Positions 1-11,336 of a DNA stretch of 64,000 bases are shown one piece after another. How positions within the stretch are numbered: position 1 is the stretch's first letter; the number at the start of each line of letters is the position of its first letter. Under the pieces are notes generated by a model, which had not been told where the DNA came from, did no database searches, and saw only the letters and a program-made list of their open reading frames with translations. The stretch lies in contig OZ234493.1 of the NCBI GenBank assembly GCA_965153455.1, positions 14,374,213 through 14,438,212 on the forward strand, given 5' to 3'. The translations under genes and the position numbers were made by a program. Origin of the DNA: Sphagnum compactum. Taxonomy: Eukaryota; Bryophyta; Sphagnopsida; Sphagnales.

Positions 1-790
1 TATGCACATAATTGTGTATACACTCTACATATGTATGCATTCTACAGAACCTTACATGTTCTTGGAAGCAAGGATGAGGGATATCAATTTCGTCATCACT
101 CCAGAAGTTTGTAGATGTGTGTGTGTTTGTGTTGCATTTTACATAACATTTTTCCATATGTGTGGACAAGCGATGTGTGCAGTAGTTTTTTATACTGGAC
201 AATTGTAGTCATGTGCGAATTCCAGATTCAATGGTGTTTGTCATTCTTGGTACAATCAAATCAGTTTTTTGGATTCATTTGTTTTCAAATGATGAGACAA
301 AAAGAAACCATTACGGGCCACATGCGCTTCAGATCCTCTTCATTCTTCTTCCCAGTTCCCAGTTGCTCCACATTTCAATTTGAATGTGGTTTGTTTGGTA
401 CAGAAGTTCAGATTCGGTGAAACCCTTTCTTTCCTCTGCTTCCAAAATCCTCTTGTTTCTTCTCTCACAAATTCAGCAAAATCCCAATTTGCTTTTTTGG
501 GTGATTGTTCCAAATTCAGTACTTAGTTGCAAACAGAGAAAGCAAATCTCCCTACATGAAAATTGCATTCTTCCCAACCCACAAATCCAGAACGACAAAA
601 GAATCCCAAAGATGGATCATCAACGCTTTTAAGGAGAACTGCTGCCATGCATTCATTCATTCAGCCTGTTTGCAGATTTTGGTGTTCATCCATGGAGGCA
701 CAAGCGGGGCAGATAGATGATGCATTGAAGGTATGGATGATATTCATCTATTGGAGGCAAGGCTAGAAACTCCTGTGTAATCTGGAAGCT
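1..790. other. Upstream region of RPL15, no gene recognised
   Basis: I see no protein with family resemblance here. Open frames are short and of low complexity. A short ATG-initiated stretch at about 692-729 ends at a GT that could be a splice donor, but nothing downstream joins to it convincingly. The segment probably holds the distal promoter and perhaps 5' leader of RPL15. Confidence 0.4.
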
Positions 791-795
791 CTGGA

Positions 796-830
796 TTTAG
801 GATTAGGGTTAGGGTTAGGGTTTGGCGGGA
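796..830 (+). promoter_or_regulatory. Telo-box array with adjoining E2F-like site (RPL15 promoter or leader)
   Basis: Three tandem TTAGGG units run straight into TTTGGCGGGA, about 100 bases before the RPL15 start codon. On the other strand this reads as the plant telo-box AAACCCTAA, a known element of plant ribosomal-protein promoters that drives expression in dividing cells. TTTGGCGGGA fits the E2F consensus TTTSSCGC apart from its last position. The motifs are seen directly; their role here is inferred from what is known of this promoter class. Confidence 0.6.
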
Positions 831-934
831 TTGAAAACAGCAGCGTCTCAAACGTGTTTGGTCCTTCTGTTGCTGCGCGCAAGCTTTCGCACTTCGGCTG
901 CTAGCTACCGTCTCTTGTGTCTGTCCCTGCCGCG

Positions 935-2214
935 ATGGGTGCGTTTTTTCTTCTTTTCTCCCTTTTTGACAAGCTTCTCTTCAATCAGCTTCTTGTGGAA
1001 GTTCTCTGTTTTTTGTTTGGTTTGACACGTTGAAATCTTTCTGTTGCGTAAGTTCATTGTCTTGGCATGTTTTTTGTGTGTTTTCGTGCTTGGAAGGCCG
1101 TGGGAGGATGGTCATGTGATTGAAGGGTTTTTTGGTTTTTTGTTTTTGTTGGATTTTAGGGGCGTACAAGTATGTGGAGGAGCTATGGAGGAAGAAGCAG
1201 TCAGACGTGCTGCGCTTTCTCCTCCGTGTGAGGTGCTGGGAGTACAGGCAGCTGCCTGGTATTGTGCGTATCACGCGCCCGACTCGACCTGATAAAGCTC
1301 GTCGCCTTGGTTTCAAAGCCAAACAGGTACAAATACACAATCATGCTCTGTCCCTCTGATCTCTCTCTCATCTCAGCTCTGATGTCATGTATCCGCAGTG
1401 TATTACTGCCTGGAGATTGGGTTTTGTCTGAATGTAAGAACTGGTTCTTGGCAGATTTGTAATACCTTGGATCACATGTGCTATTGCCTGCAGATGGAAT
1501 TTGTTTCAGAATGTAATTAACTGGTTCTTAGCAGGCTTTGTAGTTGTCAGATTGATCACAAAGTGCAATTTGTGGGTGTGGTCTTTTGCAGGGCTATGTT
1601 GTGTACCGGATCCGGGTGCGCAGAGGGGGTAGGAAGAGGCCTGTGAGCAAGGGTATTGTCTATGGAAAGCCCAAGAACCAGGGTATTACGCAGCTGAAGT
1701 TCCAGCGCAACCTGCGATCTGTTGCTGAGGAGCGTGCTGGACGCAAGCTTGGAGGTCTTAGGGTTCTGAACTCCTATTGGATCAATCAGGCATCTCCACA
1801 AACTCTTTGAGATTTTTGTTTTGCTGTAATAGACAAACTGCCTTAAGACAAACAGGGGGTGGCTGTTTTTCAGACTTTCTGTGCAGAAGTTCAGCAGAAC
1901 ACAGCATCCCAATTTGATTCTTTTATTGGCAAATTCAAGTGTTGTTTGTGGTCGGTGCATGCATACAGGATTCTACCTACAAGTACTTTGAGGTGATTCT
2001 CATTGATACAGCACACTCTGTGATTCGTAAGGACCCACGAATCAACTGGATTGTCAACCCTGTGCACAAGCACCGTGAACTCCGAGGGTTGACCTCAGCT
2101 GGCAAGAAGCACCGTGGTCTGCGTGGCAAAGGTCATTTGTACACCAAGGCACGGCCCTCTGTGCGTGCAACCTGGAAACGCAACAACTCTCTCTCTCTCA
2201 AGCGCTATCGCTGA
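935..2214 (+). CDS. RPL15: 60S ribosomal protein L15 (eL15), 4 exons
   Basis: Component of the cytosolic large ribosomal subunit. Deduced exons: 935-938, 1160-1326, 1592-1789 and 1969-2214. Joined, they give exactly 204 residues, the usual plant eL15 length. Exon 1 encodes only Met plus the first base of Gly2. Exon 2 begins [15 protein letters not shown], exon 3 [17 protein letters not shown] and exon 4 [16 protein letters not shown]; the protein ends [10 protein letters not shown]. All junction phases agree. Introns 1 and 2 are GT-AG. Intron 3 appears to be GC-AG: the exon ends ATCAATCAG and the intron starts GC at 1790, while the acceptor is ACAG before GATTCT. Reading through that donor would stop five codons later and lose the conserved C-terminal third. 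The gene converges on dihydrofolate synthase, whose stop lies about 1.2 kb away. Confidence 0.95.
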
Positions 2215-3326
2215 GGTCCTTAGGGCTGTGGCCCAGCAATTTTGTGCTGATTGGGGACAGCATTATCTGTTGCATGGATGGATATAAAGAGCTCTTGCTG
2301 TTTTGGTGTTTCATGTTTCTCCATCAAAACCTTCCACCATCATGCTGTTGCAGAATCAGGTCATGAAATATCCATCGCTTTTTCCTACACAGAGTTACCT
2401 GGCTTCTGGTCTCCTATGCATATACTGCTGTGTTTTATGGTTGGAAGTCAGATGTATGCCATTGTGGACCCAACAAGCTATCTGACTTCTGAAGTTCTTT
2501 GGGCTTTTGCTTTTTGTGGGTGGTTTTAAGTATTGGTTAAAAAGTCATGGCTATGGATCCTCCCTGCATATACCTCCTGCATGTGCCACCTCCCCAGTGG
2601 CAATTTATCTTCAAGGCATAAAATCCAATGCTTGGCCGGTCTTTGAAGATTCCTGCATTTCTAGGGGGTTTGATGAAGAGGTTCTTGAATTGAGGCTATA
2701 GTCCTAGAGTTTCAAAATAGATCTGGAAGAAGGTAACATTCTCACATTGCTAAACAGGGGGGGTTGGATGTTGTGCGGAAGTTGTGATTTTGTACTGTGG
2801 CAGTGGCAGCTAATGCAAAAAGAGAGGCTCTAAATTATACTGTTTTCATAGTTCCAGGATGGTGCTAGAAATGCAAAATTTGCATCTCCCAAAGATGTAT
2901 ATCTGGAACAAAATTGCAATTATTGAAAAGATGAGAGTCCTCATAAATGGAAGAAATGAGTTTGAAATGGTACGGAGTAAGTAAAGATTCATGCCATTTT
3001 CCTCTTGTTATTTTGCTGCCTGAGTGAAAATAAATACAAGCTCTTTGAAAAACCAGAGTTAAAAAAACAGTTGCTGAAAACACTAATCTAATCCAAACTC
3101 CTTAGCTAACAAGAAATTGGGAAATGAACACAATGACACACACACACAAGTGGCCAGCAACAGAAAGTAAAAGTATAGATTAGTGTTGAGCCCAAGCTTT
3201 GTTTATAAATTGAAGCATTAACCACTAAGGTGAATGCCATCATCACATTCAACATTCAGCTGCATGGTATAGCAACATTTTCTTTCCAGAAATTAAATGC
3301 CTTCAAAATGTGCTCACCAGAGCAAT
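2215..3326. other. Convergent intergenic region (RPL15 3' UTR and spacer)
   Basis: No coding signal stands out. The first few hundred bases are probably the RPL15 3' untranslated region. A short CA run lies near 3138-3148. The rest is unremarkable spacer between two convergent genes. Confidence 0.5.
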
Positions 3327-3332
3327 TTTATT
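3327..3332 (-). terminator. Putative AATAAA polyadenylation signal of dihydrofolate synthase
   Basis: On the minus strand AATAAA lies about 75 bases beyond the dihydrofolate synthase stop codon, a reasonable place for a plant near-upstream element. Hexamers like this are common by chance in AT-rich DNA, so support is modest. Confidence 0.3.
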
Positions 3333-3405
3333 CTAGAGAAGTACATTGCATTCAGTGTTCATATTGCAAATGCATCAAACTGCCTGAAACAGGCATTATA
3401 ACAGG

Positions 3406-6400
3406 CTATCTTGGTAGGAGAGACAAGGCTGTTGCAACTCCATGAAGAGAACCTGTGATGCACACCACCCATATCCTCTGAGTCTCATCAGATCTCTGTT
3501 CCACATACTTTGCCACCATACTTATTGCTGCTTCCATCTTCTCTGCCTCCAGTACTACAACTGAGCCTTTGCTTCCCACAGGAGTTTGTGTTTCAGCAGT
3601 GTAATCCTGAGCCATGATGGCAGATTTGTCTGCACTCCCAGTCCTACAAGATACATTGTGTGTAGCAAGGTCTTGGTTGTTATGGTCCACAAAGGGCTGT
3701 TGCACAGATTGCAAGATAACTTCCATATTTGCAGACTTTGCTGCTTGACACCAGCTTTGGGCAAGCTCTGCACCTGATGTAGACCGCTCCAAGCTTCCTG
3801 CCACAGAAACCCTTGTCGTAACCACCAAATGTGGCTGTGCCTCTGCACAGAAACAACTATGTGGACTCAGAAACAAGCTGATTTCTGTCAATTGCAGCCA
3901 GTCCTCACAAGATCATGCATGGTCCCAAAACTATGAAGTCCATTCTATCAATCAGCATAGCAACATATAGACATGGATAAAAAAATGGACATGCCCACAA
4001 CTGTCAATGAACCTTTTGAACAACGAAGAAAGATGACCAGAGAAGCAGCACATATTCTAACTCGACATCCTTCAGAATACAATGTGTGTTCTATGCAATG
4101 TTCTGAAGCAATGTACCTTCCAGCAATGAACGTGCAAAGGCAAAGTGGTCCTTATCAGAAGCCATGCCTACTACAAGGGCCAATTTTGCAGTTGGAAAGT
4201 ACTCCATCAATGTGCATGCCAGTGCATTTGCAGATGCTTCAGTGTGTGCTGATGGACAAATGAGCACCCCAAACCAACCCCGAACAGAACAACATCTACC
4301 TCTTTAGTTCTGACTTGGCATTCAGTACAGAAGGCTTGCCATGTTGCCATGTTGCAATCCATAACCACTATCATTGCAAGGAACTCCCCTGCTTGACTCA
4401 GTTCTTAGCCATCATTGGATCATAATCTCTGCATGTAGTTTATGTGGATGTGGCCTGGAGCCAGATGCAACATACCTCCATCAAGGATGACCCTAGCATT
4501 CGAAAAGCCCAATGCCTGGGCTTTATGTTGATCTAGTATCTGGAACCTCCCTGGAATTACAGTTGCCTCCAAGCCTGCCCGGATGGAAGAATCTGGAATA
4601 TTCCATCCTGTGCCACACCCACTAACTACTGGATTATTGAAAGGATGATTTTTACTGTTTTCTCACGGCAACAAAAGTGGTCAGCAGATGCCAGCAAGAG
4701 ATACTTGCAGCTCCTGCGCTAATATGAGGCTCCACAGCTGAAAAATGAAAAACCTAAAATTCAGTCCTGAGACAACCAAACACATTCTCTTGCCCATGAA
4801 CATCCTTCAGGCGAAGCACTCCCTGCTTGTGGACCCAATCAACAAATGCATTGCACCCACCAACCTTGGTGCCTGAGAGAGAGTACAGTTGAAATAGCAG
4901 TCAAAGCATTCTCCTGTTGATGCGCTCCCAATGCTGACAACCTCACATTTTTCATCTCCCACCTCTGTCCAGAAGACATTCACTAACAGATTCTTATGAG
5001 ATTAATGATAACCAGCTGGCCCATGGTACTGTGTGCAATTTTTTGTTCATAGCAGTCTGACTCATTTTGGTTGAATCGTTCTAATCATGAGTGAAGCTTC
5101 CTAGTCCTGCAGGACATCATTCCAGTTCTTGCACTCCCCACAGTGAAAATGTCCCCACATTACATTTATGTTTCAACCAAGTATTGAGAAGTATGAATGC
5201 ACCTCCTAAAGTGCCACATCTAGTGAAAAGATGAATGCAAAAGACCAAGAGAAAGATTGTAGAGTGATACCTTATGCACTCCCACCACTGACTCGATCTC
5301 TGAGGTATCGTCGAGGAAAAAATTGCATATCTGGAAAGGAGCATCAGACCCACTGCAGACTTCCACTATTTCACACTGAGCTGAAGACCCAAAGGCAGCT
5401 CTCACAGGTGCCTCTTTGGATGCAGCAACCTTCAGAATTATGTCTTTCATGGTTGAATCCTTCTGCTGACCCACCACCACCTGCAATGCAAATGGGTGAT
5501 CAAGGCATAGTTGCGGAAAGCACAGTTGGCCAGCAGTTTCAAGCATGTTGTCTTTTTGGGATGTTCTTGCCTATTGGGTTTACAAGAATCAGGGTTTGCC
5601 AAAAATGCATGTCAAATCCACAAAGGTTTCTCATCTGATGCCATCTTATTCCAAAACATTCAATGTAGAATTTTTCTATTCCTTCCATGAGACTTGGGAA
5701 TGAGAGGATGCAAGAAGACAACAAAGGCATACCGGGCGGCCATCCTTTATAATCCCAGATTTAGCAAGGGCAATTGATTCTAATGAACCACCCAGTGCTG
5801 CCAAATGCTCAGCACCAATTCCAACAATAACAGCAGCTGCAAGGCCCTTGGCTGAGATCACATTTGTTGCATCTCGAGCTCCTCCTAGTCCTGTCTGCCA
5901 CTCATACACAGCAACATATCGAAAACTTTGAGAAATTACATGCTCTCATGGATGTACTGTACAACAACACAAGCACTGTCACTCTACACACATGTGGTGA
6001 CAGGCACTAGACTTCACAGGAAACATAGCTTTCTCACACACTTCCAGCCTGCACATACAGCATCAAGAATCATATGAGAGAAAGTCATGATGCTGACTAT
6101 CCCAATAAAAACCTAAAGAGAAGGAGAGATGAAAGAAACCAAGAAGAAAGAGGAACACAAAAAGAGAGACAAAAAGAGAAAAGAGAAAAACATAAACAAG
6201 GAAAGGAAAAAGAAGAGGAGAGAAACAGTGCAGAGAAGTTTTGAAGAGCACAATCTTTTGGGGAAAGGCCAAAGAAATGTACATGTTTTGACAGAGGAAA
6301 AACATGGTTCTTCAAAAGAAACCGTACCTCAACCACTGCCAAGTCCACCTTCTCTCTTGCAAAGTGGGAAAAGGCCAGTGCTGTGAGAACCTGCATTAAC

Positions 6401-8081
6401 CCCACCATGCACAAAAACTTTGTTACAAGAGAGGCCTCTGGCAAGCATCTTCACACGGTGAAGGAGAAACATGGCGTGAGGAGTGCCATTACATGGTCCT
6501 GATGAATTGCAAAGCAAACACTGAAAAACAAACATGGGATCAGTCACCTGGTGACACCTCAAAATGGGTCAGAGTGCCAGGTTCAGCTGCTATAGCCTTA
6601 TCTAAGTTTGCATGTAGATTGGAGAAGAGCTCCACTAGCATCTTATCTGAAATTGGATCTCCTGTTTTTCCTGCTGTTATCCTTTCACGAATACTTGTTA
6701 AATGAGGACTGCCATAATCACAACCACATTTTTGCCTCAGTAAATCATCAACACATGCATCACTTTCCACTATGGGTTGTTGAGAAGCACCTCCATCTCT
6801 GAGTTACAAATAGAAAAAACAGCAAGCAATGTGTGACATAGAATTCCAACTGTAGACTACCAATTGTTTCTTGTAAGTGGATTAGTTATTACATGCTGAA
6901 GGGCATTCACATCAAAAGGGGGATCACACTTTGGACTATTCATGTTCAGGGTTCAGAGAGGAAGGGAGCACACTTTGTCTCTCTAAGCTCGCGTGAGGAT
7001 ACCAACGCATGTATGTGTACCTTGTGTAAGTCCCTACTGACAATCCTGCAGATCGCAAGATGTTACTGATGAAAGCCACAGTTGAACCTTTTCCTTTTGT
7101 CCCAGCCACATGGACAACCTGCAGCAGCAACAACATGAAGAAAACAGAAGCAAAATTTTCATTAATTCAATGGTGGCAACACATCCGTGGTTTGATATCC
7201 TGTCCCCCAAAAGTCTCTTTCAGATTAGAAAAGCAGAAAGTGAGAGAGAGAGAGTTGGGGTGGGGGGGAATGAAGGCACATACTGAATAACATGAAAGTG
7301 GATTCCCCAGGTGCAAGAGAAGCCTGTGCATGCGTTGAAGATCAAAGCCTGCATCTGAGTCAGTACCTGCACCTTGTGGCACACCTTCTCTTTCATAATT
7401 CTTCAGTGAATCCAAAAACTGCAACAGTTGCGCAACCCCAACTCCATCACCACTACTGTCATGGTGGTGCTGAGGAGCTTTCTCCATCATGTCACCTTTC
7501 ACTTTCACATTATGAACCAAAGTCCCCAGTTCTCTTCGTCTGACACGATGAGGCAATAACAATGTAACCACCACAAGGGGATGACTGCTCACAGCAGCAG
7601 TAGCACAAGGACTAAAGCATGATGCCACCGCCCTCACCTCCCCTGCATTTGCAAAAGCAGCTACCATCACCAGTCCAGGATGATGATGATGATGATGGGT
7701 CTGGGTGGTGGGATTCCAGAGCTCAGAGTTTGTTTCTCAGAGCAAATGCCAGTGAAAGGTACCATCTCTCTCATGATACACAAAACTCTCTCTCTACCTC
7801 AAAGAAGCTTCTTCAGAAAGCAACAATCCCCAAGAACTCTCAGACGAAAAAGAAAGGAAGGACTTACCAGAGAAAGCAAATATGGCTGAAGAGCCTCTTC
7901 TTCTCGCCTCTGTGTGACAAAACCCTAAAGGACTCATAAAAGGCATGCCAGATCTTCTTCTCCACAGCTTGGCATCAGTAACAGCTCCTGCAGACAGAAA
8001 CAGAGGCGGAGGAGTGCTAGCTGAAATCCAACGGCGGACGAGAAGAGAAACCCGGTAGGAAAGGCCCCGCAAGGAAGACAT
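3406..8081 (-). CDS. DHFS: Dihydrofolate synthase (FolC family), 11 exons, probably mitochondrial
   Basis: ATP-dependent ligase joining dihydropteroate to glutamate to make dihydrofolate, a mitochondrial step of plant folate synthesis. Deduced exons from the start: 8081-7868, 7642-7284, 7118-7021, 6708-6558, 6390-6328, 5894-5733, 5480-5271, 4964-4865, 4607-4476, 4248-4117, 3842-3406. All phases close, giving 685 residues. The N-terminus ([18 protein letters not shown]) is Arg/Ser-rich and lacks acidic residues at first, like a mitochondrial presequence. The Mur-ligase P-loop [11 protein letters not shown] is near residues 194-204. [11 protein letters not shown] follows at 224-234, [11 protein letters not shown] at about 296, and the C-terminal-domain motif ILDGAHTEAS near 495. 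The end, [18 protein letters not shown], matches the plant enzyme. The sequence follows Arabidopsis DHFS (GLA1) closely rather than folylpolyglutamate synthase. The protein is longer than the ~530 aa Arabidopsis form, mainly through residues 1-140 and the last exon. Exon 2's acceptor and exon 8's acceptor are the least certain junctions. Confidence 0.92.
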
Positions 8082-9137
8082 GATGAAAAGACTCTTGCGT
8101 CACTTCTTCTTCCTCTTCTTCTTCTGCTTCTTCACCAGTCCACAAAGCTCCACAAGTATCTCTGCCACCTGCAAAGGACGAAGAACATGTGTTCCCCGGA
8201 AGCTACTAAGAGTTTGCTTGACGGATAACTCTTTGTTTTCTTTCTCTCCATCTTTTTCAGCTCTCAGCGGAGCTCCCCGACACTACTGCTACAAATTCCT
8301 CCGCCAATTCCATGGAGATGGGTATGTTCAGATCTCTCTGCTATCCACCAAGAAGCAAGAGTGACACAAGAGCAGCTAGGCTAGCTAGGGCTTGCTCAGT
8401 CAGATTTCCTCCCGGGTTCGGAGACCTTCGCTAGGGTTTTTCAGTCTCCGCTCATTCGTGTGGGTTGTGCTGCAAATGCCATAAATTGACGTTAGGCGTC
8501 GAAGGCTTCTTCTGTAATTTCTCCCTTCTGTTTCTTCTTCTTCCTCGCTCTGCGATCGCGTGATCTACTGCGACCTGCATCTTCTTCTTCACCTCTTCGA
8601 TCCTTTGTTCTGTGCCGATTTAGTGTTTAGGGTTTGCATCGGCTGATTATTCCTTGTTCGTTCCTGTCTGTTGTTTCTTGTGGGACGGTTGAGGGATTCA
8701 GGGAAATGGGTCCTGGAGTTATGGCTTTTTCGATGGACTCAAATGCCCCTAAACATCGACCGCCGACGACTGGCTCTTGGTGGCAACACTCCCTGATCGA
8801 TCAAAGCATCCATAGCACCATCGGGAAGCAAGCATCGACAACCCATCTGAAAGCACCACCTGAGAGCTTCGACAATGCCATCTGAAAACATCCTTTGAAA
8901 GCAGCATCTATGCCACAGATGTTGTTTCTGCGTAAGATGTCGGCGTCGTCTGAGTTCTCAGGTACAAAAGAAAAGGGCACCGACATGGGTAGAAGAAGAA
9001 GGCATGGATTTCTAACGTCTCCACTTTCCATTCTACGCTTGTGAAACATGTGATACACACACATAGATAGATAGATGCTTGAGGGATAGAGCAGGTCTTT
9101 TGAGGAAATATTGCTCCATATGATAGCGAGGAGTCTC
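8082..9137. other. Upstream region of dihydrofolate synthase; pyrimidine-rich, no gene recognised
   Basis: Contains the dihydrofolate synthase promoter. TTC/CTT-rich tracts lie at about 8097-8135 and 8520-8600, and a relatively GC-rich stretch at about 8380-8460. A plus-strand frame at 8634-8885 has no family resemblance. A divergent transcript is possible but unsupported. Confidence 0.35.
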
Positions 9138-9486
9138 TATCTATGTCAAGTGCGTGAGCATGGAGGATGCATGGAAAATGTTCCACAAAAGAAGATGGTC
9201 ACCGGGATGTATGTGATCACGGAGACTGCATGCTCTGGCAAGGAGCATGTTCAACAGGGTTGAGGAAAAGATTGAAAGAAACCTATTGATTTCAACATCC
9301 GCATTGGCAGAAAGAAAGCAGTGGAGAAAGCCAGCCACCTCTCTGGATGCTGTGATTCTTGGGACATGTGTGGTGGTGGAGCCAGAAAATGCAGAAGAAG
9401 TACAAGAATGGATGGGGGCTAGATCAGAGCAGACTCTTCTTTGGCCACTTTTATGGGGATCCCTAGATGTGTGCAAGGGTTTTTGA
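9138..9486 (+). pseudogene. Possible decayed pentatricopeptide-repeat fragment
   Basis: A plus-strand frame at about 9147-9185 reads KCVSMEDAWKMFHK, close to the plant PPR consensus KCGSMEDAWRVFNKM. Another frame near 9340-9400 has LGHVWWWSQKMQK, which may be a scrambled LGHVKCGQGQKAL-type repeat. Stops and frame changes separate them. PPR debris is common in plant genomes. The match is short and could be fortuitous. Confidence 0.25.
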
Positions 9487-11336
9487 AGAATAGTGGATGT
9501 GCTGGTGATGAGATGATCGAATCTGGTTGCAGCGGGCAGTCTCCAAGCCTCCTCCATGCTCCCGCATTTATCATATGTGGTTACTTGGGTTCTTATGGAT
9601 TAGGTTAAGGATTTGTTATGCAGCTTGCAACTCCATGTGAAACTTTTGTGTTCACAGTGAAGAGATGCTGCAAGAAAGGTTTGTATATATGTAACAGTCC
9701 ATTGTTGCTTCTGTTCTGTTGTAGTCATGCAGCTCTTGAGTATGCAGACCTGCATGGCCATGGGCTTAGACTACATACAGTGTTTCTGACTATGGAGGGA
9801 GCACTATTGCCTGCATGATTGATTTGCTTGACTTGCTGCACTTTTTGTGTGCAGGAGATGGACATCTGGTGATGGCAATGTATTGTCAACCAGATGCAGT
9901 TGCAGATGTCCCACACGTCCAGGTTAGCTTCATTGGCAGGCTTTCAACTTGAAAATTGGTGAGGAGTCTGGCCTTGTATGTTTTCAGTTTGTTGGAGCTT
10001 TTTCTTTCTGGTGACAACCATACACAAAACTAAACCATCCAACTAATTTTTGAGGATATGGTGTGCTGTGAACATCTTGTGTCGAATATGTTCATTGTTG
10101 TGCATATTGCCTTCTTTGCCCACCAGAGTTTGAAAGGATAATCAGAGCATTTTGTTTCATCTGCATGTTTTGCAGGTTTGGGAACGCAAATGAGAGAGCT
10201 GTGTTATGCATGAGGGTGAAGGAAAGTCATGTGAGAGGGTGACAAGGGTGTTGAGGGTTTAAGAAGGTACTCATGGGTGGATGCAATGTGCTAAAATGCA
10301 AAGCTTAGAGCATGACAACTTTGAAGAAATGGCATAATAGTGAAAGAGAAAAAATGGTGCAACACAGCCTCAAGCTTCAGGCATATGGAAAAACTCCCCT
10401 GCATTATGCCATTGTGTAAATGGTTGTATATGCCCCGCCCATTCCTTGGTTTTTTCCTTGTTGTGTTTCAAGAGCATACACAATCAATTTTCTTGATTTT
10501 TTTCATGGCTTGTGATTCAAAGGGTGTATGCAGTCAATGTAAGCAAAGAGTTTTTGAAAGTTTACCTTGTTATTCTTCATCTTCATTGTCTAAAAGTAGA
10601 TGGGTTTGGAAAAATTAAGAGATGTGCTATCAGGATGTAGAGAGTGCTAGGACTCTTGATTACCCCTCCCCCTGCAGGACAGTTGTCTTAAGGTTTGAAT
10701 TTCTCTTTGTATAGTTCAATTGTACAAACAAAGACATGCAAGTCCTTGATATCAAGTGCCTATTTTGTGCCCAATTTTTGCTGATTTGTGATTTTTTTTG
10801 TTTGGAGAAAAGTTGAGAAACATACATCTCGAGTGTGAAATTGTTTTTTTCAGCCAAAAATTGGGTACTTTTTGAAAATTTTGAATTTATAAATCTCTTT
10901 TTTTTTTTCTCCTTTTAAAACACTGTTCCCATGATCCATCCCTACCATAATACAACAATCAATTCCAACATTCTATCATTACTTTGTTGAAAAGGCAGCA
11001 TAACTGTTCATCTACCTCTCTAACTTCAATAACGTCTATAAACATGTCTTTTGCAAAAGGCATGCCTCATGGGTATTGAAACCATGGGCAAAGGAGTATA
11101 TGAGCAACATCCAATAACAACAAAACGCTAAAGAAACGACCACCCAAGTTGGAAAAACAAGTAGTCAATTGACAATGATTTGATCTGTGTAATTATTGAA
11201 AGAACAATGATAGATCATATTGAATCCATGAAGGGAGACATTCAGTTTTTGAATACAATGTGTTCATCATAACACAATATTTTATGTGCAAATAAATATG
11301 AAGACTAAGTGCTAACTATTGAACTAAAGAGTGGGA
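9487..11336. other. Intergenic, no gene recognised
   Basis: Short open frames only, none resembling a known protein. From about 10860 the DNA becomes clearly more AT-rich. The promoter and leader of the following plus-strand gene must lie toward the right end. Confidence 0.4.

Noticed and set aside
692-729. Possible small first exon (MEAQAGQIDDALK followed by GT)
   Set aside because: No downstream exon joins to it and the RPL15 gene starts only 200 bases later.
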